Origin: Ophiobolus disseminans | Taxonomy: Eukaryota; Ascomycota; Dothideomycetes; Pleosporales; Phaeosphaeriaceae | DNA: 64,000 nt | Direction of reading: 5' to 3' | NCBI GenBank assembly: GCA_010093685.1 | Contig: MU006234.1 | Coordinates: forward strand, 797,668 to 861,667 | Part shown: positions 1 through 11,324 of the stretch, one piece after another | Layout of the letters: the number at the start of each line of letters is the position of its first letter | How positions within the stretch are numbered: position 1 is the stretch's first letter | The notes under the pieces: generated by a model | The model's input: only the letters and a program-made list of their open reading frames with translations | Databases searched by the model: none | What the model was told of the DNA's origin: nothing | Translations under genes and position numbers: made by a program

Positions 1-1029
1 TTGACTGGGTACATCATGCCACCGAGAGATCCGAGGAGATTCGCGTTTTTGCTACAATATTTCCCATGGTATGTTACATCACATCGAAGGATCAGCAGTG
101 ATATTGAGCTAACGCTGAGGTAGGATGGATGTCCGCTCACATTCACGAAACGGCCATAGCGAGCTTCTAAACTATGGACGGACTTCACATGATGTACCTT
201 CAACATAGACAGAACGCGTATCGTATCTTCTTAATGGACCATGCAGATTTATCTGTTGTGATGGTGCTTTGTGATGAGCCTTGCGGTGTACAGCAAGAGG
301 TCCGACTCGCTCTGTTAGAAGCTTAGCGCGTAGAGTTTCGAAGACAAAAATGCGCACACATTCCAATTCACAGCGAGGTCGCCGCAAGCAACAAATTTCG
401 GGTACGGCCGCAAGGCGTGTCCGGGCAGATTTCTTGCTAGCATGGTTATAAAAGCTTGTGCAGCCAGTGTTCTGGTCCGTTTTGACATCAAGGTCGCAGA
501 GGAGAGGCCCCAGTGTGAGGCGCTAGGTGCGAGAAATTTCACCACCCAACGATGAATCGAATAGATGACACGTTGTCTAACTCAAAACCAATGCAATGAA
601 CACCAATTTGTACCGGAAACGGCATATACATGTCTCAATCTTTGCACTGACATGACCAGCTTCTCAAAAATGTTCTAGATTCTCGAGGTGTTTGATCGCT
701 GCATTTACACTTTAACCTACTTTCCCCACATCTCCTCCACTCCCCATACTCATCGAGCCTTCGCCTCCTGATCTTCCGTCAATAACGCCTGCGGCCTGCG
801 CAACCCACTCATTTGCTATTGGGCCTCTAGATGAGTGCTGCTGTGTATGACTTGATACCGCTCATCATCTACACATTAAGCAGGACTTACTGGCGCGACG
901 AAACACCCATGAACAACCTTTTCCGTGCCCAAATCGACACCAAAAAAACCCACGCAGTGTTAACCCTATCTAATCTTGAAGGCTAAATAACCCTTGGTAC
1001 AAGCGAACTCGAGTAAGGTCCTGAATTCT
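1..1029. other. No gene recognised
   Basis: I see no convincing coding region on either strand. The open frames here are short, overlap each other and show no recognisable motif. The right end borders the tRNA-synthetase relic, so part of this stretch may be further decayed sequence. Confidence 0.5.
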
Positions 1030-1715
1030 GTTAGAAAAAGGAGTAAAATAACTCGTATCATAATTAGATGTCTTGTACTGTAAGAAAGCAACGTTCCAGA
1101 TCTCTAAGACAGTTGGGTCGTCTTAATTAATGAGGTGTGAGGCGTTGCGACCCCCGATCAGGTCATAGTGAAGTTCGCTCCCAGCTCCCAAAAGTCACCA
1201 TTGATGCTGCCCAGCACAATCCGATCATCAGTCACACTAATGTCACACAGTAGCTTGGCCTGGTGGTCTGGAGCAAGTCCACTTGGCGCATCACCATCGA
1301 GTTATGTGACGTAGAATCTGTCCGATTGAGACGATGTGACGTCTGTGAACGAGTATGCAATCTCCTCATTCTTCGAATAGTCCCCAAGTGACTAATCACT
1401 GAGCATTTTCAAGAAAGTGTGATAATAGCTGTCCTTGCTAACGTTATATAGAGTATTGTGTCTTCCACCTGCACGTATGCGTTTCGAGGATTTTAGAGAG
1501 CATTTTCGTTGGGCGAAGCTAGAGTAGGCATCGAGTGTTTCGAGCAAGATCTACTTATACTACTTTATGCCGGCATTGGTGAAGAGCAGAGTTGGATCAT
1601 TGAAGGGTATGACGGAGGACGAGGGAACCAAGTCGGAGGTCAATACGTGCATGTTAAACGGGTGCCACAATTGTTACTAGGGTTTGCTCATTGAAGAAGT
1701 TGAGGAAGGTCTCGG
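1030..1715 (-). pseudogene. Relic of an alanyl-tRNA synthetase gene (N-terminal catalytic part)
   Basis: Read on the minus strand, broken pieces follow the order of the class II alanyl-tRNA synthetase catalytic domain. These are a TFLNFF-like start (about 1690-1713), PSSSVIPFNDPTLLFTNAG (1565-1625), KRIRAGG (1465-1485), KDSYYHTF (1410-1438), DFWELGA (1175-1200), IGGRNASHL (1118-1150) and SNYDT (1055-1075). The motif 1 and motif 2 neighbourhoods are therefore recognisable. At least five in-frame stops interrupt it: two just after the NAG motif, one where a Trp is expected, one after YVT and one in place of a Gln. There is also a frameshift near 1175, where the conserved GPCGPCS-type segment is deleted, and a second gap before SNYDT. 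The editing and C-terminal domains are absent. It cannot encode an enzyme. The functional gene presumably lies elsewhere, and this looks like a decayed partial duplicate. Confidence 0.75.
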
Positions 1716-3719
1716 CACCTTTTTCGCAGGCTATTGCTCGGTCATCGCGGCAACGTGGCCACTAGCAGCGAGCTCGCGGGCGGCGTTGGCGAGCGGCGGG
1801 AGGATAGCGCCGCCTGATGCAATCCAGAGAGATTGATATAGTGAGAGAGATGAGGGGTAAAGCGGGTGGAGAGGGCATGATGGGTTTTGATTACCGTAGA
1901 CATAGAGGTGTGGAGAGTGTTGGGTGAGTGAGGCCCTGAGCGCCGGCAACCATGGACTTAGTTTCGCACTCGAAGATTCCCCTTCGTGGTTGGGTCTGCG
2001 GACGATCCTGCGAGGACATGATTGCCCGAGCAGTACCTCACCGCACCGGCACGAGACATAGAAGTGGAATGGCTAGACTGTAAACTTCGCATGAATGATG
2101 TCGAACAGATACGACGAGTCTCTGGTTACAGCTACTCCAATCTTGGATCTGCGCCATGGCTCGTCGTTGCGGAAGCGCTTGTTGTCCGAGTATTACTTCT
2201 TGTCGCCACTGTCCCCTTCACCCCATGTGCATCCATGCTCAACCTCTCCATGAAAAAACATGTGAGCGAAACGATCGAATTGATTAGCCAGTGGGCTATC
2301 TATTTGTATAAAGCGGCTCGTCGTCTTCCGCGTCGTCCCAGGCGTGCTTTGGGGGAATAGTGCGTCGGGATGTACGGCTACATCCCATCCTGTCAGTTGG
2401 TTTCTCGCCCTACAAAACATATCAGCGCTCACGAAATCATGCCCGAAGCCTGACTTTGGATCCTCTAGACGACTATATTCCTATGAGGACGATAGGTTTG
2501 GTGAGTGGACTATCCTCGGGGGTCGAGCGGTTTCATGAGCTCGTCATAGGATCAACCATGTCTTGTATGCGGGCTCCGTGATTACTCAATAGCTCGCACC
2601 AGCTGTGTCTCTAGGAGGAAAAGATGGAGAGCGTGGTGGCAATGCAAGGTGGCGTGTTTGACGAAGAATATCTGGAAGCGCGACCGCATGTGCGCGACGT
2701 GAGCACAGGCCAAAAACTCCCCGCCGCGCACGTCCAACACGGAGAAGAAAAGTTATACAAATGTAGTGTCAAGAGGGTTTCAAATATTTAAGCTACTTGG
2801 ATAATTATTAACTAATTGTACAGAAATTTGAAAAAAATTAGTATTTCTGGCAAAACGTGGGGCACTAGCCTAACTGGGCCTAAGCCCGTGACGCAGCGAG
2901 CCTGCAATCGATCAGCGAAGCCATCATGCCACCACCTCGTCTCTTCTCTGTCGCAATCTTTCCCTAAGACTGTCAGTCGGTATTCCTGAACGCCTTTGCG
3001 ATTCGAGAAAATCAGCAATACGAAGCAGGATCGCACTTTCAGTCTCAGGATGCCGAATGGCACGCTGGCTTTGCCTACCCAGCCACTCAGACACAGCGCC
3101 TTATCGCATGTCTTCTGGAACGAAATACACGAATCCTGCACCAAGAAAGAGAAGCTTGTGACAGTGACCGGGCATGAAACTTATCCAGATTTCGATGCTT
3201 CTTAACGCAGTTCGCAAGGTGCCAAGCACACATCCGCCAGGCTAATACCGCCGAGCAATCACGACATCGCTGTTGATCACCTTGCGCACCGCTCACCAGA
3301 CCATCCTGGCCATACCAAGAACTCGCACCAATCTTTCTGTTTCACCTTCCTCTTCAGGTGTTCTTGAACCACTCAGCGTTTGCTGACAACACCGCCTGTA
3401 TGGACGCGGTGTAACCCAAGACTCAAAACGTCAATCTGAATGACGATCGCGCAAGAATTGGGCGTCGGCAGGCGTGCTGGTAGGAACAGATTCGCAATTT
3501 GTGTTTATGGAAGGTGCGAAGATGACTGTGAGCACGTCATACAGAGGGTATATGATCCTGGAGTCGCCAGGGAAAAGCCGTAGAACGTGCAGCTAACCCA
3601 CACCACTCCACTGGTTCGGTGCAACCAGCAACGATCGCGCTAAAGACGGTTACAACTCTATTCGCACGACCGATACCTCACAAAAGATCTTCGGCACTCA
3701 TTGTGCACGACAGTTAGTG
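1716..3719. other. Gene-poor stretch upstream of the permease
   Basis: No supported gene. Open frames at 1731-1949, 2022-2360 and 2193-2432 are short, overlap and have no recognisable domain. About 2740-2850 is AT-rich. The last few hundred bases should hold the promoter and 5' leader of the permease at 3720. Confidence 0.45.
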
Positions 3720-5380
3720 ATGAGCGCCAAATACGATGAGGAGACCAAGGTCGCGAGGGCCGTGGACAGTGACGACGCTCCGCCGGCATATCCTCCCACA
3801 ACTGGAGAAGGAAGTGTACAGGAGGACCAGGCTTATGTCTATGATGACGGCCAGAAACTTGGATACACGGCGACGGTCTTTGTCATCTTGAACAAGATGA
3901 TCGGTACTGGAAGTACGTGTACCACTTGCACCAAACTGGGCGCATGCTTACGATAATCACAGTCTTCTCTACTCCTTCTGGCATCTTCGCCATCACCGGT
4001 TCTGTCGGTGTCTCCCTATTCCTTTGGGTTATTGGTGGCTTCCTGACTTTCTGTGGCCTTTCCGTCTTCTTGGAGTTCGGGCTCGCTATACCTCGATCAG
4101 GCGGAGAGAAGAACTACCTCGAACGCGTGTACCGCCGCCCTAAGTATGTTGCGACTTGCGTCCTCGCGGCGCAGATGCTTCTTCTTGGGTTCTCTTCTGG
4201 CAACAGTCTGGCGTTTGGCCGCTATGTGCTCTTTGCATCCGGCTCCGAAGCACCAGACGGCTGGGCCGCACGTGGTATTGCCATTGCCTGTGTCACCTTT
4301 TGCGTAGTGCTGCATTCCACAGCGCCAAAATGGGGCATCCGACTCTTCAATGTCCTCGGCATTTTCAAGGTCTTCATCCTGCTCTTCATCGTCTTCTCAG
4401 GATTTGCTGCACTCGGCGGCCATTTGAAGATCGACAAGCCAAACAATTTCGAGAATGCATTTGCGCTCGAGGTCACCGAGGACTATGGAGGGGGAGGCGC
4501 CTACGGATACTGCCAGGCCTTGCTGCGCATCATCTATTCCTACAAGGGTTGGGAGAACGCAAATTATGTCCTGGGCGAGATTCGAAACCCAAAGAAAACG
4601 CTCGCATGGTCAGCACCTCTCGCTATTGGCGGTACCACCATTCTCTACGTCCTCGCAAACGTTGCCTACTTTGCAGCAATTCCCAAGGCTGACCTCGCGA
4701 AGAGTGAAGTCATTGTCGCAGGTCTCTTCTTCCGCAACGTCTTCGGCAACAGTGCCGGCGCACGCAGCCTTCCGGCCTTTGTAGCACTCAGCAATCTGGG
4801 CAACGTCCTCGCGGTCAGCTTCGCCCACGCACGTCTCAACCAAGAGTTCGCGAAAGAGGGTCTTATCCCCTATAGTCGGTTCTGGGCATCTATGAAACCA
4901 TTCAACGCCCCAGCTCCAGCGCTCTTCTTGCATTGGCTCATCACCGTCATTGTCTTGGTAGCACCGCCTGCTGGTCCCGCATACAACTTCATCACCGATC
5001 TGTACACCTACCCGGGCGCTTGGATCAATGGGTTCGTCACTGCTGGTCTTATCTACTTGCACTTCAGCAAAAAAGAGCGATGGGAATCACCTTGGCACAC
5101 GTACCTTCCTATCTCAATCATCTACCTTGCTGCCAACATCTTCCTCGCACTCGTCCCGTTCATTCCTCCGGATGGCGACAAGAACGGCGAGGGTTACCCC
5201 TGGATCGTCTTTCCCGTTGTTGGCGTTGGTGTCTTGCTACTTGGTGTTGTGTATTGGGCTTGTTGGACCAAGGTATGGCCAAAGTTTGGTGGCTACAAGA
5301 TCGTCAGCCAGAGGTACGAGGACGCTCAAGGAAACGAGCATATCCGATACGTGAAGGTGTACACGAAGAAAGATCTATGA
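3720..5380 (+). CDS. Amino-acid permease, high-affinity methionine permease (Mup1) type
   Basis: Two exons, 3720-3912 and 3963-5380, are joined across a 50 bp intron and encode about 536 residues. The join restores the first transmembrane motif, MIGTGIFSTPSG, which is diagnostic of the APC/LAT superfamily. About a dozen hydrophobic helices follow (for example around VGVSLFLWVIGGFLTF and GIAIACVTFCVV), with a hydrophilic N-terminus of about 45 residues rich in D, E and P. Helix-linked motifs such as SYKGWENANYVLGEIRNP match fungal plasma-membrane methionine/cysteine permeases of the Mup1 group. The expected role is proton-coupled uptake of methionine at the plasma membrane; substrate choice is inferred from the family. 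The first ATG after the upstream open frame is used. Length is normal for the family and no defect is visible. Confidence 0.88.
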
Positions 5381-5778
5381 TCGGCCGCAGATGAGTGATG
5401 GGTCTTCAGTAAAGAGGTCTCGGGCTCATCACGAAAAGGTTGCCTTTGTGGCATATCTCCGATCTGCACATGCACTAATGCACATGTACATTACTTAGCA
5501 CAATATGTAACATCACTGAACATGACACAGGTCCAATTTCGAACTCAAACTCCACAACAAATATCAGTGACACTCTGAGCGTGAAGTCAGAAACACCTCA
5601 TTGCCCGTGAAGCCGCACTTTGAACTTTGAGCTTCAAACTTCACGCCCGAATACCCACTTCACACACCCTCCCCATACCCCCAAATCTCTCCCTGTTCTA
5701 TCCCCACGGTCTTCTCAAATCCACGCTAATCTACAAAGCCCCAAACAATACACCACAGCACCACAAGCCCCAACTGCA
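5381..5778. other. Intergenic, pyrimidine-rich leader of the next gene
   Basis: No gene. From about 5640 the + strand is rich in C and A, which is typical of a fungal promoter or 5' leader. An open frame continues upstream of the chosen ATG to about 5620, so a longer N-terminus for the next gene cannot be excluded. Confidence 0.4.
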
Positions 5779-6331
5779 ATGAATCAGCCCTCCAAATCCG
5801 CATCCTCCCACAGCATATCCACATCAAACTCATACGCAGCCTCGCACCCCTCGCTCAACGAAAACGACGCCGACAACAGAACCTCAGCCCGCACATCTGT
5901 ACCCACGCCCCCGCCAGCGAGCACTCGCAGTGGCGGAATGTACACGTTCTATTGGATATGTCCGTGTTCGCAGTGCCATACATGCACGCCGCGCCCACAG
6001 GCGACGCGGCCGCTGAATAGGAGGTATTTCGACGAGTTTGAGGATCGGGTGCAGTTGGAGACCGAGAGGGGGTTGGAGAGCATCGGTACGTACCACCTGG
6101 CTGTCCCTCCAGCTGTGTGTCGATGGAGAGTGCAATTTGCTAACGAAAGTAGGTGCGAACGCCTTGCCCCGGTGCCCCACGACGTGTGCGGCGCGCCAGG
6201 TGTATACGAGTCGCGAGGCGAAGGTCGTGCTAGAAGGGAAGAGGGAGTGGAGTTATGTGCTTGCTAAGTGTGGGCGGTGTGGGAGGCGGGCGGGGAGGGG
6301 GGGTTGTTTGGTTAAGGTGGAGAGGGAGTGA
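5779..6331 (+). CDS. Small Cys-rich protein of unknown function
   Basis: Two exons, 5779-6085 and 6153-6331, are joined across a 67 bp intron with a GTACGT donor and a GCTAAC branch site, giving 161 residues. The first 55 residues are Ser/Thr/Pro-rich and probably disordered. Then comes WICPCSQCHTC, with four cysteines in eight residues, and a short acidic helix, RRYFDEFEDRVQLETERGLE. The second exon has a CPTTC pair and a C-terminal CGRCGRRAGRGGC cluster. The paired Cys-x-x-Cys motifs suggest zinc binding, but I do not recognise a named family. There is no signal peptide or membrane segment. An upstream ATG could add residues, but that stretch is low-complexity. Intact splice sites and an open frame across the junction support a real gene. 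Confidence 0.55.
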
Positions 6332-7481
6332 GGGTGTGATGGGAGGAGATGGAAGTTTGGATATGAGAGAGCTCCCTCGCATGAAACCATGACTCTCAAT
6401 TACAAAAAGATGTTCTGTTTCATCAACAATTGGATGTAAAGCAAGGTTGTATAAATCCACTGGCTTCTTTTGCTTCGAAAAAATGACTTTTAATAACGTG
6501 ACGTCTGCCATCGTGATCGTCGCAATGGCGTCTTGAGGCTCGTACTCGGCAGCCGGAGACCCGAGGTCAGGGGCGCCTGCAGCACAAAGGTCGTTCACAC
6601 GCCAGCCGCTCCACACCATTGGAATGCACACAGCGTCGCGCAGACGCCGAACTCGTCGTTGCACGATTCATACATTCTGTGACCCGACCGGGGAACAGAG
6701 CACGTGGGGAGGATGAATATGGGGATGGTGGTACTGGACTGGCCCTGCAATGCAACACTAAATATAACATTTAACGCGCCGCTAGTGCCGCAATCGATAG
6801 GCCGGAGATGTGCCCGTTGTGCCGCTAACAAAGACAGCAGGGTGGCAATGCAGGGCAAATTCGACATTTGCTGAACGTTGTGTGATGGAATTGCAGAAAG
6901 TGACCTGAAAGATCAACTCGGTGATGTTGTATCGCGTCAAAAAGTTCGCAATGGGGAATGGCTCTTCAGCGACGTCGTTGATGGCGCGATGATGTTCGCT
7001 GATGATTACGGCAGGCTCGTTCGCGGGCCACCTGCAGGCCGAGGGCAGCTTAGCGCGGGAGAGATGGAGGTCACATCTCGTGTTCCCCTTCTTTTTGAAT
7101 CGCGTTGCGCCTGTCATCGTTCCCACTCGTCCTTCAGTCTTTCCCTTTCTTCGCTCTACTGACCAGCAGCTTTATTATTTAATCTCTATCCACCTATTCA
7201 CCCACGCTCGCTATTAGTCGCCCTCGAATAGATCACCCACCGGAACACCAGACCAACAGAAGGAATTAACTCCACGCCCCATTCGCTGCGCCCCCAAATC
7301 TGGATCCCGACTGAGATCGCGCCTGCTGTTTCACCGACTCGACTTGGAAACCGCGACCCGACCTACTGCGCCTGCGTGTGGTGAAGGTCGCCTCAACGGC
7401 TGTGCGTCTTCGACAGCTGCACTCCGCATCTGCGCATCCTTACACGACATCCCGAAGCCTGCAACGCAAACCACGTACAAC
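6332..7481. other. Intergenic region and long 5' leader of the GH16 gene
   Basis: No supported gene. Overlapping open frames on both strands (for example 6230-6664 and 6782-7126) look accidental. An AT-rich run near 7165-7185 followed by C-rich sequence fits a core promoter and leader for the gene at 7482. Confidence 0.4.
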
Positions 7482-8929
7482 ATGGTTGGCGCCGCCCTCT
7501 CCGCTGTATTTGTGTTCGCAGCCTTTGCTGCTTCTGCGACGGCTGCAAAATGCTCAAAAGATAGCCACTGCCCTTCAGACTCGCCGTGCTGCTCTCGTGC
7601 GTATTCTCCAGGCCAGCCTCTGTGTGGGTGCTAACAAGGCTGCAGTGTATGGCGAATGCGGTGTCGGCGCCTTCTGCCTCGGAGGCTGCGATCCGCTCAT
7701 GTCCCACTCGTTCGACTCATGCGTGCCCGGCCCCGTCTGCAAGTCGGCCAAGTACTCGCTGGACTCACTCAGCGACGTGCAGTCCATCGACAAGTACCTC
7801 GGCGATGCCTCCAAGATCAACTGGCAATCTCAGGGCATGCCCGCCATCTACACCGACCCGAGTAGCGGAAAGAAGTCGACACTCTTGACTATGTCTAAGG
7901 GCACCGTCGGAACACTGCTGGCTTCGACACATTACGTCTGGTACGGCAAGATCTGCTCCAAGCTGTCCACGGCCCAGGGCAAGGGTGTCGTCACTGCCTT
8001 CATTCTCATGTCTGACGTCAAGGACGAGATTGATTTCGAGTGGGTCGGTGTGGATACCAGCCACGTGCAGTCCAACTTCTACTCCCAGGGTGTCACAAAC
8101 TGTACGTAATCCGTGCTTCCAGCCGCTACACCCCGCTAACATCCATACAGACAAGAACGGAAACAACCTGACCGTACAGGGTGGAAGCACCTTGACCGAG
8201 CACGAATACTGTCTCGACTGGAAGCCAGACACACTCGACTGGTACATCGACGGCTCCAAGACGCGCAGTCTGGAGCGTAAAAGCACGTGGAACTCGACGT
8301 CTGGCCGCTTCGACTACCCGCAGACCCCCGCTCGCATTATGCTTTCGCTCTGGCCAGCTGGTCTTTCTACCAACGAGAAGGGCACCATCGACTGGGCCGG
8401 CGGCGAAATCGACTGGAACTCGCCGTACATGGCAAACGGATATTACTTTGCCCGCTTCTCTGAGGTCTCAGTCGAGTGCTACGACCCGCCATCGGGTGCT
8501 CAGAAGAAGGGATCTAAGAGTTACCAGTACACTGACGAGCGCGGCACCAACGACACCGTTGCCATTACCGACAAGCAAGTCATCCTCGGATCATTATTGG
8601 GTACCGGCGAGAAGCCCGGCGACGCGCCCAAGTCCAGCGATCCGAAGCCCACCGGCAACGCCGCCACAGTACCTGGAGGTATTTCTGGCGGCGGCTCCCG
8701 TGCCGACGCTGAATCAGCTGCACCAGCGGCGGCGTCCTCGACACCGGGCGTGAACGCACCGGATGGAAACCAGATTGTCGGTGGAGCTGACCAGCAAAAC
8801 GGCTTTTACCAGGGTGGGAACGGGAACAGTGGCAGCAGTAGCACTGGTGCCGGCTCCACCGTCGAGCCCCGCCTCGGTGGCTCCGTACTCGCAATCGTAG
8901 TCGCTATCTTCGGGCTGTGCGTGCTATAA
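7482..8929 (+). CDS. GPI-anchored GH16 cell-wall chitin-glucan transglycosylase, Crh family
   Basis: Three exons (7482-7596, 7646-8101, 8151-8929) with 49 bp introns encode 449 residues. Residues 1-22 form a signal peptide ending in ATAA. A short Cys-rich chitin-binding-like module follows (about 23-56, CCSLYGECGVGAFCLGGC), reconstituted by the first splice. The GH16 catalytic signature DEIDFEW lies at about 165-171, with the two Glu as nucleophile and acid/base. A Ser/Gly/Ala-rich stalk and a hydrophobic C-terminus indicate a GPI anchor. Crh proteins link chitin to beta-1,6/1,3-glucan in the wall by transglycosylation. The layout of signal, Cys module, GH16, stalk and GPI site is the standard one. 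The protein should act at the cell surface. No defects are seen. Confidence 0.9.
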
Positions 8930-9824
8930 AACAGCCGCATCGAGTCTAGTTTGTTTTCACGCTCTCATGTCTGTCTTTTGATTTGGATCTCCCGCTCGGT
9001 GTTTTGGGGGTTCGAAGGGCCTCGAGGTGGAATGACGGATCTTCATTCCTTTGCGTTCGAGTGGCCCTGAGATGGGATCGTTGTGTGCATAAGAAGAGAT
9101 GAGGCATCTTCATTTCTGTGCATATCCTTGAGCTACATATTTTCTGTTGTTTTGAAGGGCTAATTCCATGACGGGTGTGTGATTCGTCGACACTCTTTAT
9201 TTGGTGTGTTTGCATAGAATGGCTCTTTGAGGAGAGCGTGTTCGTAACTCAATTCATAATAGTAACGTTCAGTATCGTGGTTGTATTTTGTTCTTTGAGT
9301 GATGGGTTGTGAGTACGGCGGAGATCGTCTTAATAGGGAGCCTGTATATACTCGCAGTACCATAAATAAGTTAAAAATACTTCATAACGATACAAAGGTA
9401 CTAGGCCTTCCACTACTAATATAAAAAATCTTTCAATACTCTATTGTATTATTACACGTCCACTATTAACATTCAGTGCATCACTTAACCTTGGAATTCA
9501 AGCACCTTTGTAATGTGTTGAATCGCATGGTACCTTGGTACTGCTTAGAGTAGTGCATAACATAACCATGGTACCCTAGAAGCATTACAACTTAGCCCAA
9601 TTTCGATTTTCTCCAGATTTTCCAAGGTTCTCCCACCTGCCTTTACTTCCGTACTTTTTTAAAACATAACCCACAAATCGCCAACTATAACTTGTAGCTT
9701 CATCAATCCATAAAGAATTATACAATGTAAAATCAAGAATTCAAAAGGAGTTACTCATCACTAACTAGAATATAGGGAAGTTGGAGAGAAACCCTCTGCC
9801 ACGAACACGGGCGATGTGATCCCC
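8930..9824. other. 3' region of the GH16 gene and an AT-rich stretch
   Basis: About 8930-9300 holds the 3' untranslated region and no further gene. From about 9360 to 9780 base composition becomes clearly AT-rich, with runs of A and T and no open frame of note. Near-repeats of GGTACC/CTTGGTAC occur around 9530-9575. This could be a decayed mobile element, but no transposase remnant is readable. Confidence 0.4.
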
Positions 9825-10861
9825 ATGATCAGATCCAGTCCACGGGAAAACACGAAGACCACAGCCTTCCTGCAACTACCGGCCGAGATTCGAAACATGG
9901 TCTACGTGTACGTGCTAGTTTTGAACGAACCCATCGAGGTATGGCCAGAAGACAGGGAATTGAACATGGGCCACGCCGTCCGAAACTACATCAACCGCGA
10001 TAATCCACACCGTTCACACAAGAGCACAACCTACGCTTTCTCAGGACTTGCAAGGCCGTCTCTGTCGAAGCCAGTAGCATCTTTTACTATCAGAATGAGT
10101 TCCGCTTCTCCGGTAAATTATACTTGCATTGTCCATGAAATACAACTAGTCACTAACTTGGCTAGGACTGAACGGGCATATGATAACCCACGCATGGATG
10201 GCCAAGATTGGACCTCACAACTGGAGTCGTCTCACGAAAATAACAGTCGCAATGCCCTTCCGCAGTGACGACCGCCGCCACGTCAGCGTTTTAGACAGGA
10301 AATCACGTAAACGAGCCGAATACGCAAGGCTGTACGCACAACTTGCCTTTTGGAGCGAATTTGACTCCACAAAATTGACTTACGAAACCTCGTGGGCCCT
10401 GTTTGTGGACACGCTAGCGCAGATGCCTCGCCTGCTAACTTTGACGCTCGTAATCCCGGGTCATTCCATGTGTGCCTACTCACACGATCATACGTCTGAT
10501 GAGCAGATTCTGGATGGCTTCAAGAGGTTGGTGGTGGCTAAGCCCGCTCTTGAGATTCGCATTGTGCGCATGTGTCGTAGCTATGACACGCAGCTCGCTT
10601 ATGTGCATAGAGTCCTTTTGCAATCTATGGTAAGACTAGGACATTCGTTTGTGTGTTACCTTCTCTTCGCGATCTTTCTGTGTGTAATTTATTGAAAGGA
10701 CGGTCTAAGGTTTTAGATTGCAGAGTGCGGCGGAGGTGAGATGCCGGCAATGGTGGCGTGTTAATTTTCTCCCAGATTCTCGAGGCTCTGGCTTGATAGA
10801 GTCTGGAAAGGCATGCTCGTCGTCAAATCGTGTATATGATATGATAACTTCGACCGTTTGA
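9825..10861 (+). pseudogene. Hypothetical protein of the 'LPAEIRN' type, broken by a one-base frameshift
   Basis: The N-terminus (from ATG 9825) carries LPAEIRNMVYVYVLV, which resembles the F-box-like opening of a large family of uncharacterised fungal proteins. Near 10038-10042 the coherent frame shifts: YAF continues as LRTCKAVSVEASSIFYYQNE only if one base is added. Beyond that, the structure is normal. Introns at 10113-10165 (branch CACTAAC) and 10630-10723 join to give a conserved-looking middle and a tail ending at a TGA at 10859-10861. Summed exon length is one base short of a multiple of three, which agrees with a single deletion. No simple GT-AG intron repairs the shift. It is either a young pseudogene or a sequence error. 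Function is unknown. Confidence 0.5.
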
Positions 10862-11324
10862 CAAGAAATTAATTCCAATCATCCGATTTGCAGTTTCACA
10901 CCTTTAACGCTGCACCATTGCATACATATGCTAACCAGTAACGCGATGACACCGCTTGCCATTACCACCCACTAGAGTCACCATCAGTATCGATTCACTC
11001 CCACAAGGATGCGTTTACTTACGAAAGTCGTCGCGATAGCATCGTTGTACGCGGAAAGTGTCACCATCAAATCCTGCCCTACTACCATACCCCTCACGTC
11101 TCTGGCACCAGTGCGGATGATGGTTTGCGCAACTACAGGAGACAAAGATTTTTATAAGGCTGTGGCAAGCTTGGAATTGAAAAAATTCGATGCCACGGAG
11201 AGGAATACTGAACCTCCAAAAAATTGACATAGAACCACTACGGACATCGCGGTAGAAACTTGTGTCAAAGGTAACACTGCTTGAACAGCTATCAATGGCT
11301 AGCGAAGGTTAGCAGCAATCTTAG
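10862..11324. other. Intergenic, no gene recognised
   Basis: A 72-codon open frame at 11009-11227 is overlapped by another on the opposite strand. It has no motif and no splice context, so I do not call it. Confidence 0.4.

Noticed and set aside
1731..1949. Minus-strand open frame with a protein-like stretch (LWIASGGAILPPLANAAREL)
   Set aside because: It lies directly upstream of the AlaRS relic, but I cannot tie it to any family or to a splice structure; it may be another fragment.
2193..2432. Opposed open frames at 2022-2360 (+) and 2193-2432 (-)
   Set aside because: They overlap on both strands with no motif or intron signals, so chance frames are likelier.
11009..11227. 72-codon open frame
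   Set aside because: Shadowed by an equally long antisense frame; no motif.
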